Notes: generated from the letters alone by a model not told the origin. Positions 45,279 to 54,632 are shown, numbered from the stretch's first letter. The stretch: 64,000 bases of DNA from Paenibacillus sp. J2TS4 (GCF_018403245.1 NZ_BOSH01000004.1:310001-374000), one strand, 5' to 3'. Made by a program: numbers and translations.

Positions 45279-45362
45279 GGGCATGTTGGACAAATAGCTG
45301 GACATAAAATGACTGTGAAGCTCGCGCGAATATAGAAAAGCTCTATAGTTAGGAGGAACAGG

Positions 45363-47321
45363 ATGTCTGTTTTAAACCCTTCTATGCGTCTAAAAGTGAA
45401 TCGGGATACATTTTTTATTCCGGATTCAACCGGTGGTGCTTATTTTCGCAACAACTCGGTCACGTTCCGGATGGAAGGCCGGACGATTGATCAGTGGATT
45501 GAACAGCTGCTGCCCATGTTCAATGGAAATCACACGCTGCACGAACTGACCGATGGCTTGCAGAGCCCCCATCGAGACCGGGTCTACGAAATTGCGGAGG
45601 TGCTGTATCAGAACGGCTTTGTCCGGGACTTGAGCGCAGATCGTCCCCATCAATTGCCTGCTGATGTTCTCGGGAAGTATGCCTCGCAAATTGAATTTTT
45701 GGACAGCTTGGGCCAATCGGGGGCATACCGGTTTCAAAATTATCGTCAGTCTAAAGTGCTGGCCATAGGCTCCGGGCCTTTCTTTGTCTCCCTGGTTGCG
45801 GCGCTGCTTGAATCGGGATTGCCCCGATTTCACATGCTGATAACCGATTCGGAGCCGACTCATCGGCAAAGGCTGACGGAATTGGCGGAACATGCCCGTC
45901 AATCGGATTCCTCCGTGGCCATTGAAGAAATTTCCTTCCATAAGGACGGTTGGCGGGAAGGAGTACGGTCCTACGATGCGATTCTGTATGTGTCGCAGAA
46001 CGGAGAGCTGGAGGAGCTGCGGCTGCTTCATGCGGTTTGCCGGGAGGAGAGCAAGGTTCTTCTGCCTGCTCTCATTGTCCAGCAAGCAGGACTGGCCGGG
46101 CCGTTAGTCCATCCGGAAGCGGACGGCTGTTGGGAATCGGCCTTTCGCCGCCTTCATCAATCGGCGATTAGCAAAGACCCGCAGCTGCATACTTTCTCGG
46201 TTACAGCCGGCGCGATGCTGGCGAATATCATCGTGTTTGAATGGTTAAAAAGGGCTGCGGGAGTGACCAGAACGGAACTGAGCAATAAATTTTTCCTGCT
46301 CGATTTGGAAACGCTGGAAGGCGGTTACCATTCCTTCCTGCCTCATCCGCTGGTGCACGGGCATCGGAACGTGGAAAGGGTTGACGATTTGGAATTACGG
46401 CTCAAGCATGATCCGCCTAATAAGGAATTCAGTTCCTTGTTTCCATACTTTATGCGGCTGACTTCGCCGCAATCGGGCATATTCCAGCTTTGGGAAGAGG
46501 AGGACCTGATCCAGCTGCCGCTCTCCCAATGTCGAGTACAAGCGGTCGATCCGTTAACCGAAGGACCGGCAGAGCAGCTTGCGGACATTGTCTGCTCCGG
46601 TTTGACGCATGAAGAGGCGCGGAGGGAAGCCGGACTCGCAGGAATAGAGGCCTATGTTTCAAGATGGATCTGTTCGCTTGGAGCAGCGTCTTTTCCGGGG
46701 TGGGGAGAAGAGGGAAACCTTACGGATGAGCGCAAACCTCCAGTTGCCGTCGGAGCGGGAGCGACGATGACCGAAGGGCTTGTTCGCGCGCTGCAAGCTT
46801 ATTTGAACGAGGAATTGCGCAAGCAGTTGACGAAGCGCGACACTTTGGTCTCCCCCTTACGGTTAGATGCGAATGAAGATAGGCACTGCCGGTATTACTG
46901 GCAGGCATTGACTACGATGCAAAGGGCCCCGGAGATCGGCTGCGGGGAAGAAATATTCGGCTTTCCCGTTGTATGGGCTAAAGTGGAGGGCCGATGGTAT
47001 GGCAGTGCCGGCTTGAATAGGACTCTGGCCTGGCGCCATGTGCTGCAGCAGGCTCTGATGAGTATCCAGAACAAAGAGGCGGTAACAGCTGCATATGCGC
47101 TGGTAGCTGAATCGGTGCTGCTCGAGGAGAAGGCTCCGCAAAGCATGGTGATTCCTGCGCATGAGGAAGCGGAACAAGCAGATGTTTTGCATCGCGCCTT
47201 AACCATACTGGAGAGCGGTCGGCAGCAGTTGATGGTTTACGATTTGTCGTTGGAACCATTTATGAATGAGGAACTGGCAGGAGTGTTCGGAGTGCTGCTG
47301 CGAGAGGAGGCATCCGCGTGA
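45363..47321 (+). CDS. hcaF: F-protein (Ocin-ThiF-like) for TOMM maturation
   Basis: Protein of 652 aa of the putative thiazole-containing bacteriocin maturation family. The N-terminus (residues 1 to about 95) is a PqqD-like RiPP recognition element: MRLKVNRDTFFIPDSTGGAY, RNNSVTFRMEGRTIDQWIEQ and MFNGNHTLHELTDGL. An E1/ThiF-like dinucleotide fold follows (KVLAIGSGPFFVSLVAALLE, residues 131-150). The C-terminal half contains YcaO-reminiscent pieces (GLTHEEARREAGLAGIEAYV and GAGATMTEGLVRAL) without clear ATP residues. In the heterocycloanthracin system the F-protein binds the leader and activates the D-protein. It overlaps the next gene by 4 nt (GTGA). Confidence 0.92.
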   Translation: MSVLNPSMRLKVNRDTFFIPDSTGGAYFRNNSVTFRMEGRTIDQWIEQLLPMFNGNHTLHELTDGLQSPHRDRVYEIAEVLYQNGFVRDLSADRPHQLPADVLGKYASQIEFLDSLGQSGAYRFQNYRQSKVLAIGSGPFFVSLVAALLESGLPRFHMLITDSEPTHRQRLTELAEHARQSDSSVAIEEISFHKDGWREGVRSYDAILYVSQNGELEELRLLHAVCREESKVLLPALIVQQAGLAGPLVHPEADGCWESAFRRLHQSAISKDPQLHTFSVTAGAMLANIIVFEWLKRAAGVTRTELSNKFFLLDLETLEGGYHSFLPHPLVHGHRNVERVDDLELRLKHDPPNKEFSSLFPYFMRLTSPQSGIFQLWEEEDLIQLPLSQCRVQAVDPLTEGPAEQLADIVCSGLTHEEARREAGLAGIEAYVSRWICSLGAASFPGWGEEGNLTDERKPPVAVGAGATMTEGLVRALQAYLNEELRKQLTKRDTLVSPLRLDANEDRHCRYYWQALTTMQRAPEIGCGEEIFGFPVVWAKVEGRWYGSAGLNRTLAWRHVLQQALMSIQNKEAVTAAYALVAESVLLEEKAPQSMVIPAHEEAEQADVLHRALTILESGRQQLMVYDLSLEPFMNEELAGVFGVLLREEASA

Positions 47322-49264
47322 GTGCTGTTGTCGTGACGATTGTCGGAGAGGGGCTGCTGGCGGACCTTGTAGGCGAACGGCTGGCTGCCCGACACAAGGT
47401 CGTTCGTCAGACTGATTTCAAGGCAGAAGCGGCGGAGGAGACGAAGCTGAACCTCGTTCTTCACGATGCCTGGCACCCTTCCGTTCACCGCGAGGCGGAG
47501 GAGGTGCTGCGGTCGCGGGGCGTTCCCTGGCTGCGCGGCTTTGTTTCGTTCGGTGAAGGAATCATCGGACCGCTGGTACGCCCGAAGGCGTCCGGCTGTT
47601 CCCGCTGCGCCGATATGCGCCTCTTGATGGCAGGCCGTGACCGCCGGGAAATGTGGGAGCTGGAGCGGAAGCTGGAGAAGGACGGAGGGGTGGCATTCGA
47701 CGCCTGGGCTTCGCGTACAGGTCTGGGCCAGATGGCTCATCTGCTGGAAGCCGAAGTACAGAAAGTGCTGCAAGGCCGCCGATCCCGGTTGGAAGAACGG
47801 CTCATTATGGTCCAACTGCAAACGTTGAAGAGCTCCAGTCATTTCTTTTTGCCCGATCCGGCGTGTCCTGTTTGTTCCCGGCTGCCTGAAGATTCTGCGA
47901 CGTCGGCCCGGATTTGCTTGCAGCCCAGTCCGAAGGTGAATGCGGACAGCTTCCGCAGTCGGTCATTGGATGAGCTGCAGGAGGTTTTGGTTAAAGATTA
48001 TGTGGACTACCGAAGCGGATTTCTGAATGGAAAAGTGCGCGATCTGCTCTCTCCCTTTGCCGATGCGAGTGTTAATCTGCCGTTATTTACGGACAATGAG
48101 GGCTGCGCGGGCAGGACCCATTCCTATGAGGTTAGCGAGCTGACGGCTATCCTTGAGGGCTTGGAGAGATACTGCGGCATAGCCCCTCGTGGCAGGCGAA
48201 CCGTCGTCCGCGATAGCTATCGCAAGCTGGAAGACCTGGCGCTCAATCCTGTGCGGGTAGGGCTATATGAGGAGGAACAATATAGGCGGCCCGGTTTTCC
48301 GTTCCAGCCGTTTGATCCTGATCTCCCGCTAGATTGGGTGTGGGGCTACTCCTTTATGACAGAGCGCCCTATTCTCGTTCCCGAGTCGCTAGCTTATTAC
48401 GGCATGGGCTGCGGGCAGCGTTTTGTTCATGAAACGTCCAATGGCTGCGCGTTAGGCGGAAGCCTGGAGGAGGCCATTCTGTACGGCATATTGGAAGTCG
48501 TGGAACGAGACTCGTTCCTGATGACCTGGTACGCGAAGCTGCCGCTTCCGCGGCTCGATCCATCCTCGGCCCAGGACCGGGAATTGCGGTGGATGATCGA
48601 TCGATTGCAGACGGTGACGGACTATGACATTTACTTGTTTAACTCGACTATGGAGCATCGCATTCCAAGTGTATGGGCCATAGCGAAAAACAGAAAACGG
48701 CAAGGAGCAAATCTCATTTGTGCGGCGGGGGCTCATCCAGACCCGATGCGGGCGATTAAAGGCTCGATTCATGAATTGTCCGGGATGCTGCTCAATCTGG
48801 ACGGGAAGTCGGAGAAAACGCGGGAGAACAGCTTGCGGATGCTTCACGATCCTTTTCTGGTGAAGGACATGGAAGATCATTCCATGCTGTACAGCTTGCC
48901 GGAGGCGGAGGCCCGACTTGAGTTTTTGCTTGCTGCTGATCGCCCTTTACGAACACTTGCTGAGGAATTTGAGTTCAGGGAAAGATATGCGGATTTGACC
49001 GACGAGCTGAGCGATATTTTACACGTATTATGCCGGTTGAAGCTCGAGGTCATTGTGGTCGATCAAACGGCGCCGGAAATTGCCCGGAACGGACTGCACT
49101 GCGTGAAGGTGCTGATTCCCGGCATGCTGCCGATGACATTCGGATATCATCTGACCCGTTTGGCGGGGCTGGAAAGATTGCGGAGGGTGCCGATGGAGCT
49201 GGGTTATGTGAAGAAGCCGCTGACGAGAGAGCAGCTTAATTCGCATCCGCATCCGTTCCCGTAA
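47318..49264 (+). CDS. hcaD: TOMM cyclodehydratase, fused C-like/YcaO (D-protein)
   Basis: Catalytic YcaO enzyme of 648 aa forming azolines from Cys/Ser/Thr with ATP. Residues 1 to about 200 are a degenerate E1-like C domain with CSRC (94-97) and CPVC (183-186), the likely zinc tetrathiolate. Residues about 205-648 are YcaO: EGLERYCG (280-287), ETSNGCALGGSLEEAILYGI then LEVVERDSF (372-400) with the E-x-x-E/R ATP and Mg residues, and DQTAPEIARNG. The chain ends HPHPFP, the proline-rich C-terminus typical of azoline-forming YcaO proteins. GTG start at 47318 behind GAGAGGAGG, overlapping hcaF. Confidence 0.94.
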   Translation: MSAVVVTIVGEGLLADLVGERLAARHKVVRQTDFKAEAAEETKLNLVLHDAWHPSVHREAEEVLRSRGVPWLRGFVSFGEGIIGPLVRPKASGCSRCADMRLLMAGRDRREMWELERKLEKDGGVAFDAWASRTGLGQMAHLLEAEVQKVLQGRRSRLEERLIMVQLQTLKSSSHFFLPDPACPVCSRLPEDSATSARICLQPSPKVNADSFRSRSLDELQEVLVKDYVDYRSGFLNGKVRDLLSPFADASVNLPLFTDNEGCAGRTHSYEVSELTAILEGLERYCGIAPRGRRTVVRDSYRKLEDLALNPVRVGLYEEEQYRRPGFPFQPFDPDLPLDWVWGYSFMTERPILVPESLAYYGMGCGQRFVHETSNGCALGGSLEEAILYGILEVVERDSFLMTWYAKLPLPRLDPSSAQDRELRWMIDRLQTVTDYDIYLFNSTMEHRIPSVWAIAKNRKRQGANLICAAGAHPDPMRAIKGSIHELSGMLLNLDGKSEKTRENSLRMLHDPFLVKDMEDHSMLYSLPEAEARLEFLLAADRPLRTLAEEFEFRERYADLTDELSDILHVLCRLKLEVIVVDQTAPEIARNGLHCVKVLIPGMLPMTFGYHLTRLAGLERLRRVPMELGYVKKPLTREQLNSHPHPFP

Positions 49265-49298
49265 TAGTCCATGCTTGGCAGAGACTTAGGAGGAATTC

Positions 49299-50987
49299 AT
49301 GATGAGTCTGGACGATTTTTTGCGTCAATTGCATGTGGAAACTGAGGAAGCCAGACCCGCGGATTGGGAAGTGAACTGGGCGGACGCCCCGCTGCCCTTT
49401 AAGCTCTATCGCGGCCTGCCCACCGTTACGCTTTGTTCGGAAGTGCCGCTGACGTTGGAAGGGCAGAAGGCGCCCGTGAAGCCGGATACTCGGTCCGTCG
49501 GTCATTTTCTCTGGTATGTCTTTGGCCTAACCCAATGGTGTCAGGCCATTCCTGCTCTGGATTCCGAGGAGCAGAAGGAAGCCTTCTTCCAGCTGCGTCG
49601 ACGATTCGTTCCCTCCGGCGGTGCGTGCTATCCAAGCGAATTGTACTTGTATTTGAAGCTGGAGGATTTGCCGGCGGGAATATATCATTATGATGTGGCG
49701 CACCACCGGCTGGTACAGCTGCGGGAAGGCTTGTTTGATTCTTACTTGGACCGGGCGCTGGGTCATCGGTGTCCGATATCGGATTGTTTTGGCGTTGCGC
49801 TCGTATCTACCTTTTATTGGAAAAACTTTTTTAAATACAGTAACTTTGCCTATCGGCTGCAAGGATTGGATGCCGGAGTGCTGATCGGACACCTTCTGAA
49901 AGTGGCAGAACAGGTTGGATTCTCCTCTGCGATATTATTCCAATACCTGGATCGAGCGGTTAGCCATTTGCTTGGAATTAACGAACAGGAAGAAAGTGCA
50001 TATGCGCTCCTTCCGTTGTCGCTCGAGCCGATTAACCTTAGTTTAGATAACGACGGTGGAGAAGTCCGGATGGAAACCGCCATGGAACTGTGCCGGGAGC
50101 TGCCGTTGCTCTGCCATGATCATTACATGCGGTCTCGCCATATTAAGGATTACTCCATGCTTACTCGGATGAACGAAGTGTCCAGGCAGGAATCGTGGCC
50201 ATCGTTTCGACTGATGAAACCGGGAGAGGGAGAGCAACGGCAAGGGATAACGGCCTCTCAAATGTCGGGAGAAGCGTTTACGCTGAAGGAGAGTAACGAA
50301 TGGAATAACGGAGGAAACCATGAACTAAATATCGAAGGGAATGGACAGGGCGAGATTATCGCACTGCCCGCCGTAAAGCGGCTGTCTTACGATTTGGCTT
50401 CCGCTTGCTGCCACCGTTCTTCGCCCGATCTTGATTTCGTGCTTAGTCGCATAAATCAAGTGCAATTGGCCGCTCTGCTGCAAGAGGCGACGGCTGCCTT
50501 CGGTTTCCAGAGCGATTTGGAGCGAGGTCAGGGGAGGCCCAGCCCGCGTCTTTCTTTATACGGTTGTTTGTACGGCATCGAGGGTATTCCGAACGGGGCT
50601 TATCAGTATGACGAAGCCGCTCATTCATTAAAGTTGATCCGGCCCGGGGACCACCGGCTTTGGCTGCAGCACGGCATGAGCCTGCATAATGTCAATTTAT
50701 GTCAGGTACCTCTTTGCCTGCATGTCGTGGGTGACAAGAATCATCTGAGAACAGTATGGGGCTACAGAGGCTATCGGATCCAGCAGATGGAAGCGGGGAT
50801 GCTCGTCCAGCATTTGCTGTTGGCCGCATCCGCCATCGGGTGGGGAGGACACCCGCTTCTCGGCTATGACGTGAATCTGGCCGATGAAATCTACGGCTTG
50901 GCCCCTCAAGGCGAAACCTGTCTGATCCAGGTGCCGATTGGCCCTTATCGCCCCCGCCTTCGATTGACGGGTGGCTTGCATAGTTAA
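49299..50987 (+). CDS. hcaB: SagB-type thiazoline dehydrogenase
   Basis: FMN-dependent nitroreductase-fold enzyme of 562 aa oxidising thiazolines to thiazoles. It consists of two tandem SagB-like halves: residues about 60-250 (RRRFVPSGGACYPSELYLYL, AGIYHYDVAHHRLVQLREG) and about 350-555 (LSYDLASACCHRSSPDLDF, GIPNGAYQYDEAAHSLKLI, YRGYRIQQMEAGMLVQHLLL). The duplicated form is usual in this bacteriocin subfamily. The start is the ATG at 49299 or 49302 after TTAGGAGGAATTC, 35 nt after hcaD. A strong terminator at 51061 ends the operon. Confidence 0.92.
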   Translation: MMSLDDFLRQLHVETEEARPADWEVNWADAPLPFKLYRGLPTVTLCSEVPLTLEGQKAPVKPDTRSVGHFLWYVFGLTQWCQAIPALDSEEQKEAFFQLRRRFVPSGGACYPSELYLYLKLEDLPAGIYHYDVAHHRLVQLREGLFDSYLDRALGHRCPISDCFGVALVSTFYWKNFFKYSNFAYRLQGLDAGVLIGHLLKVAEQVGFSSAILFQYLDRAVSHLLGINEQEESAYALLPLSLEPINLSLDNDGGEVRMETAMELCRELPLLCHDHYMRSRHIKDYSMLTRMNEVSRQESWPSFRLMKPGEGEQRQGITASQMSGEAFTLKESNEWNNGGNHELNIEGNGQGEIIALPAVKRLSYDLASACCHRSSPDLDFVLSRINQVQLAALLQEATAAFGFQSDLERGQGRPSPRLSLYGCLYGIEGIPNGAYQYDEAAHSLKLIRPGDHRLWLQHGMSLHNVNLCQVPLCLHVVGDKNHLRTVWGYRGYRIQQMEAGMLVQHLLLAASAIGWGGHPLLGYDVNLADEIYGLAPQGETCLIQVPIGPYRPRLRLTGGLHS

Positions 50988-51060
50988 AGGAACGGATTGT
51001 TTTAGCCTCCTGTCGAAACATCAAGCTGAGAGTAGCGCCGATAATTAATACGGGCTCCCG

Positions 51061-51087
51061 ACGCGCGCAGCTATGGCGCGCGTTTTT
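51061..51087 (+). terminator. Rho-independent terminator of the hcaFDB operon
   Basis: Perfect 8-bp stem ACGCGCGC / GCGCGCGT with a 7-nt loop and five T, 74 nt after the dehydrogenase stop. Confidence 0.93.
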
Positions 51088-51171
51088 GGCATGTCATGAT
51101 GGAAGTCCCCCGCGGCTATCAGACCGCTCTTAAAACTCAATCTCTTGTATTCATGAATCAGGCGCACTTTG

Positions 51172-51333
51172 TTACGGGATGGCTGACAGGGCATCCTGAA
51201 TCATAGCTTTGTTATGATATAGCCAATAGAGAGCTTCTAAGTTTGCCCGGGCCGCCTCTTCGTTGTCCATATCGAAGAAATAAGCGGCAAAGAACTGTCG
51301 ATATTCCCGATCATGAGTTAACCTCCAATCAAT
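51172..51333 (-). pseudogene. Remnant of an unidentified gene (about 53 codons)
   Basis: On the minus strand an open stretch reads DWRLTHDREYRQFFAAYFFD then MDNEEAARANLEALYWLYHN and KAMIQDALSAIP, stop. The codon use and composition look protein-coding, but there is no start codon in frame and a TAG lies just upstream (51334-51336). I do not recognise the family. Confidence 0.4.
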
Positions 51334-51584
51334 CTAGACCAATCGTTAAATGCTATCCAGGCCAATAATGTTACGAGCGATGTTAAAGGTCCCGGAAATT
51401 TCCTTGATATTATCGTTTGATTCTATTTCAAATGAAGGGAAATATTTACACCCTGTTGAAGTACAGTGTATTATGATCTTAAACGAATATATAAATTACT
51501 ATTTTGAACATGTTTGAGATTTAAGCTGCACAAGCTGTCCAGCCGAGCTTCCATCTGATTAATAAAAGAAGAGGGAGTATATAA

Positions 51585-51650
51585 ATGAATAAGAATCAGT
51601 ATAAGTATACCTTGAAATGCTCGGAATGGCTGCGAAACACGATCATCTAA
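51585..51650 (+). CDS. Possible 21-residue peptide
   Basis: ATG at 51585 follows AGAGGGAGTATATAA with good spacing and encodes MNKNQYKYTLKCSEWLRNTI plus one I, then TAA. It ends 32 nt before the lipoprotein gene. It could be a leader peptide, a small signalling or toxic peptide, or chance. The 51334-51584 stretch holds nothing else that I can support. Confidence 0.25.
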   Translation: MNKNQYKYTLKCSEWLRNTII

Positions 51651-51681
51651 CAAGTAGAAATGTTGTCAGGGAGGTTATCGG

Positions 51682-52761
51682 ATGAAGAGGATGCTATTAC
51701 CCATTCTGGTGCTATTGATTACAGCGGCTTGCTCCGCCAGGGTTCATGGAGAGCAAATGAATTCAAGCTTATCTTCGGATCATATGACAGAGGATAACCA
51801 ACAAAGTGTCATAACGATAGAGACGCCCATGACCGTCTCTGAAACGTTGATTCCCGGCACGAATCAGACGTTGAAGATCAAACTGGTGGAGGGCTCTTAC
51901 TTCGAGGATGATCATCCGGGTGCTTACATGGGCGCCAATTATGAGGGAGCTTTCGAATTCGAAATCAGTGACGACCAGGGAGAGGTTTTAGGCAGAACAA
52001 AGGTTAATGACTTTTACCAGCAGGAAAGCTTGACGTTTGTCGATTCTTTCGAGCTTGTCTTCCATGATTATAACGAAGACGGATATTGGGATTTTACATT
52101 AGGACAGCCTATGAACAGCAATGGAAAGCTGTATAAGCTTTTTACGATAGGTCCGGACTATACGATTCGCGAGCTGCCGGTTAAGGATCACCCCGAGCTG
52201 TACATCAGCGGCGGGGAAGGAAGCCGTTATTCGGTTAAGCTGGAGATGGAAGGGGAGGAGTTTGTATACCAGTCCTATGACCAGCTAACCGGTGAATACG
52301 TTCATAAAGCGTTGAAATGGCAGGACGATGCATTTGTTGAAGTATCTCGGGACATACGGGATATTGAGGACACTCAAGATACTCAGGACACCCAGGATAC
52401 TCGGGATTCTCAGGAAACCCAAGTGATTTTGAACGATTTGCCAGAGACGGTCACGGAGCTGAAAATGAGCCTTTCAGGCAAACTGGAAGGGGAACTGCTG
52501 CCTTATTTTTTTTACCAAATTGAAGATGGTCATCATTACTTGGCCGAAGGAAGAATAGATGTGGAGGATAATGGTGATTTTGCAGCGGATATCCGGCTAA
52601 AATCGCCCACCAATGGGTTCGGTAGTATTGTGTTTTACGGCGATGCGGATCATGATGGGCAATTCGACGTAGAGAAGGATACGGATAGAAAGCTGGGAAA
52701 TTCCTTTTTTCAGTTCGAGGAGTCGCTTATCGTCCCGCTGTCGGGGCTTGAAACAGAGTAA
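51682..52761 (+). CDS. Secreted lipoprotein with two calcium-loop-like motifs
   Basis: Protein of 359 aa with the signal MKRMLLPILVLLITAAC and a lipobox ITAAC (Cys17). Two EF-hand/dockerin-like loops are visible: D129-Y-N-E-D-G-Y-W-D137 and D321-A-D-H-D-G-Q-F-D329. Between them lies a low-complexity EDTQDTQDTQDTRDSQETQ encoded by 9-nt tandem repeats (about 52368-52420). No family recognised. It is located between the bacteriocin operon and the ABC transporter and is separated from the latter by a terminator. An immunity role is possible but unproven. Confidence 0.75.
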   Translation: MKRMLLPILVLLITAACSARVHGEQMNSSLSSDHMTEDNQQSVITIETPMTVSETLIPGTNQTLKIKLVEGSYFEDDHPGAYMGANYEGAFEFEISDDQGEVLGRTKVNDFYQQESLTFVDSFELVFHDYNEDGYWDFTLGQPMNSNGKLYKLFTIGPDYTIRELPVKDHPELYISGGEGSRYSVKLEMEGEEFVYQSYDQLTGEYVHKALKWQDDAFVEVSRDIRDIEDTQDTQDTQDTRDSQETQVILNDLPETVTELKMSLSGKLEGELLPYFFYQIEDGHHYLAEGRIDVEDNGDFAADIRLKSPTNGFGSIVFYGDADHDGQFDVEKDTDRKLGNSFFQFEESLIVPLSGLETE

Positions 52762-52838
52762 GGTATCAACCATCCATATCAACTATCAACCTATGCGCCA
52801 ATCACATCATCCATTCCAGCTTTCAAAATCAACCTTCA

Positions 52839-52871
52839 GAATCAACCATTCGGTTGATTCTTTTCTTTTTC
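52839..52871 (+). terminator. Rho-independent terminator after the lipoprotein gene
   Basis: AGAATCAACC / GGTTGATTCT perfect stem with a 3-nt loop and a TTTTCTTTTT tail. Confidence 0.9.
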
Positions 52872-52910
52872 CAACGAAGTACGATGGTTGCATAAGGAGT
52901 GATGAAGCCC

Positions 52911-53858
52911 ATGAAACCCATGAAACCGATCATTGAGGTAAAGCAACTTGAAAAAAGCTTTAAAAAACATAAAGCGCTGCAAGGTATATCCTTTGATGTT
53001 TATCCGGGGGAAATATTATGTTTCCTCGGACCTAATGGTGCAGGGAAAAGCACGACTATCAACATCTTGTCAACTACGCTGCGCTGCGATCAAGGGGACA
53101 TTCACTTTCATGGAGAGAGGGTGACCCACAAATCCTCGAACTACAAGCAGCGATTAGGGATTGTGCCCCAGGATCTGGCGATTTACGAGGAAGTGTCGGC
53201 AGAGCAAAATGTGAAGTTTTTCGCCTCCTTATATGGACTGCACGGTAAAGAGCTGCAGCGGAGGACGGATGAGGCGCTTGCTTTTGTCGGTCTCTCCGAA
53301 CGGAAGCGGGATAAGCCGAAAACCTTCTCCGGAGGGATGAAACGGAGACTCAATATTGCCTGTGCCATCGCGCACGAGCCGCAAGTCATCGTCATGGATG
53401 AGCCTACGGTCGGCATCGATCCGCAGTCCCGCAATCATATTTTGCAATCGATCCAACGATTGAAGGAGCAGGGGGCGAGCATTATTTATTCGACGCATTA
53501 TATGGAGGAGGTGGAGGAAATCTCCACCCGCATCGTTATTATCGATCACGGCCGAATCATTGCGAGCGGGACTAAGGAGGAATTGAAGGAGCAGTTGGAG
53601 GAAGAAAAGCTGTATGAGGTCGATGTAGAGGATTCCAGCGGACTGAATGAAGATGAGCTGTATCGGATTGACGGAGTGAAGAAGGTCTACATCGCTGAAA
53701 ACCGCATTCGAGTAACGACATTGAAAGGAATTGAAAATTTGGACAAAATTATTCAGTTCCTCATGAATAGAGGATTCAAAATTATAAACATGACTTCTTC
53801 CGCAGCCAGCCTGGAAATGGTGTTTCTGAAGCTGACCGGCAGAACGCTGCGGAATTAG
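52911..53858 (+). CDS. ABC-2 type transporter ATP-binding protein
   Basis: ATPase of about 315 aa (CcmA/NatA/BcrA type) with Walker A GPNGAGKSTT, Q-loop GIVPQDLAIY, signature FSGGMKRRLNIACA, Walker B VIVMDEPTVGIDPQ and switch IYSTHYMEE. A C-terminal extension of about 80 residues ends the protein. The N-terminus has three tandem M-K-P codon triplets, so the ATG could be 52902, 52911 or 52920; 52911 has acceptable spacing to AAGGAG. It forms an operon with two permease genes and probably exports or protects against a peptide. Confidence 0.87.
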   Translation: MKPMKPIIEVKQLEKSFKKHKALQGISFDVYPGEILCFLGPNGAGKSTTINILSTTLRCDQGDIHFHGERVTHKSSNYKQRLGIVPQDLAIYEEVSAEQNVKFFASLYGLHGKELQRRTDEALAFVGLSERKRDKPKTFSGGMKRRLNIACAIAHEPQVIVMDEPTVGIDPQSRNHILQSIQRLKEQGASIIYSTHYMEEVEEISTRIVIIDHGRIIASGTKEELKEQLEEEKLYEVDVEDSSGLNEDELYRIDGVKKVYIAENRIRVTTLKGIENLDKIIQFLMNRGFKIINMTSSAASLEMVFLKLTGRTLRN

Positions 53859-53870
53859 GAGGCGGTAACT

Positions 53871-54632
53871 ATGCAAGTTCAAAGGGCTCGCGGTTTTCTC
53901 GCTTTATTTAAACGGGATTTGCTCAACCTGCTGCTTAGTCCCGTTCTTGTATCGCAAAATACGGTCTTTCCTTTTTTGCTGGTTCTCATTCTTGGATACA
54001 TGGGCCGCGGCATCTACTCGGGAGGGGAAGTGACCTCCTATGATTACTACGGGATTACCATTATGATCTTTATGGTTCTGAATGTTTCGATGACCGCGTC
54101 CAACAGTTTTATGGAGAGAAGCATCAAAACGAGTAACCTGCGCATTTTGTATTCTCCCATGCCTACATCTTTTGTCTATTTGTCCAAGATCGTCGCCACC
54201 TTCATCTTCACCAGCATGAGCCTGCTCCTGATTGCCGGCTTGCTCCATTCTATCCTTGGGGTCCATGTAGGAGGCCGGGATGCGGTGTACGTTATGCTGC
54301 TGCTGCTCGGGTTCAATCTGTTTTCCTCTGCGCTCGGCGTTGCATGCTGTTGTCTCTTCAAGAGTGAAGAGATAAGCAACAAGCTGCTCAGCATCGTCAA
54401 CAACATTCTCGCGTTGATCGGCGGCTTATTTCTTCAATTGGATGGGTTGGGCAAGACGGTCGAGGCAATTTCCTATCTGTCTCCAGTCAAATGGGTGGCG
54501 GAAGGCATCTTCCGGATGATCTACGATCAAGATTTTGGCCTGTTCTTCCCTACTCTCGCGATATGCGCGGCCGGCTCGCTCTTGCTGGTCGGGGGCTGCA
54601 AACTATTCTTTAGGGCGGAGGATTATGTATGA
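53871..54632 (+). CDS. ABC-2 type transporter permease (subunit 1)
   Basis: Protein of 253 aa with six hydrophobic segments and the ABC-2 pattern (FMERSIKTSNLRILYSPMP, then VYLSKIVATFIFTSMSLLLI, and YLSPVKWVAEGIFRMI). It starts 12 nt after the ATPase gene and overlaps the second permease by 4 nt (ATGA). Confidence 0.87.
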   Translation: MQVQRARGFLALFKRDLLNLLLSPVLVSQNTVFPFLLVLILGYMGRGIYSGGEVTSYDYYGITIMIFMVLNVSMTASNSFMERSIKTSNLRILYSPMPTSFVYLSKIVATFIFTSMSLLLIAGLLHSILGVHVGGRDAVYVMLLLLGFNLFSSALGVACCCLFKSEEISNKLLSIVNNILALIGGLFLQLDGLGKTVEAISYLSPVKWVAEGIFRMIYDQDFGLFFPTLAICAAGSLLLVGGCKLFFRAEDYV

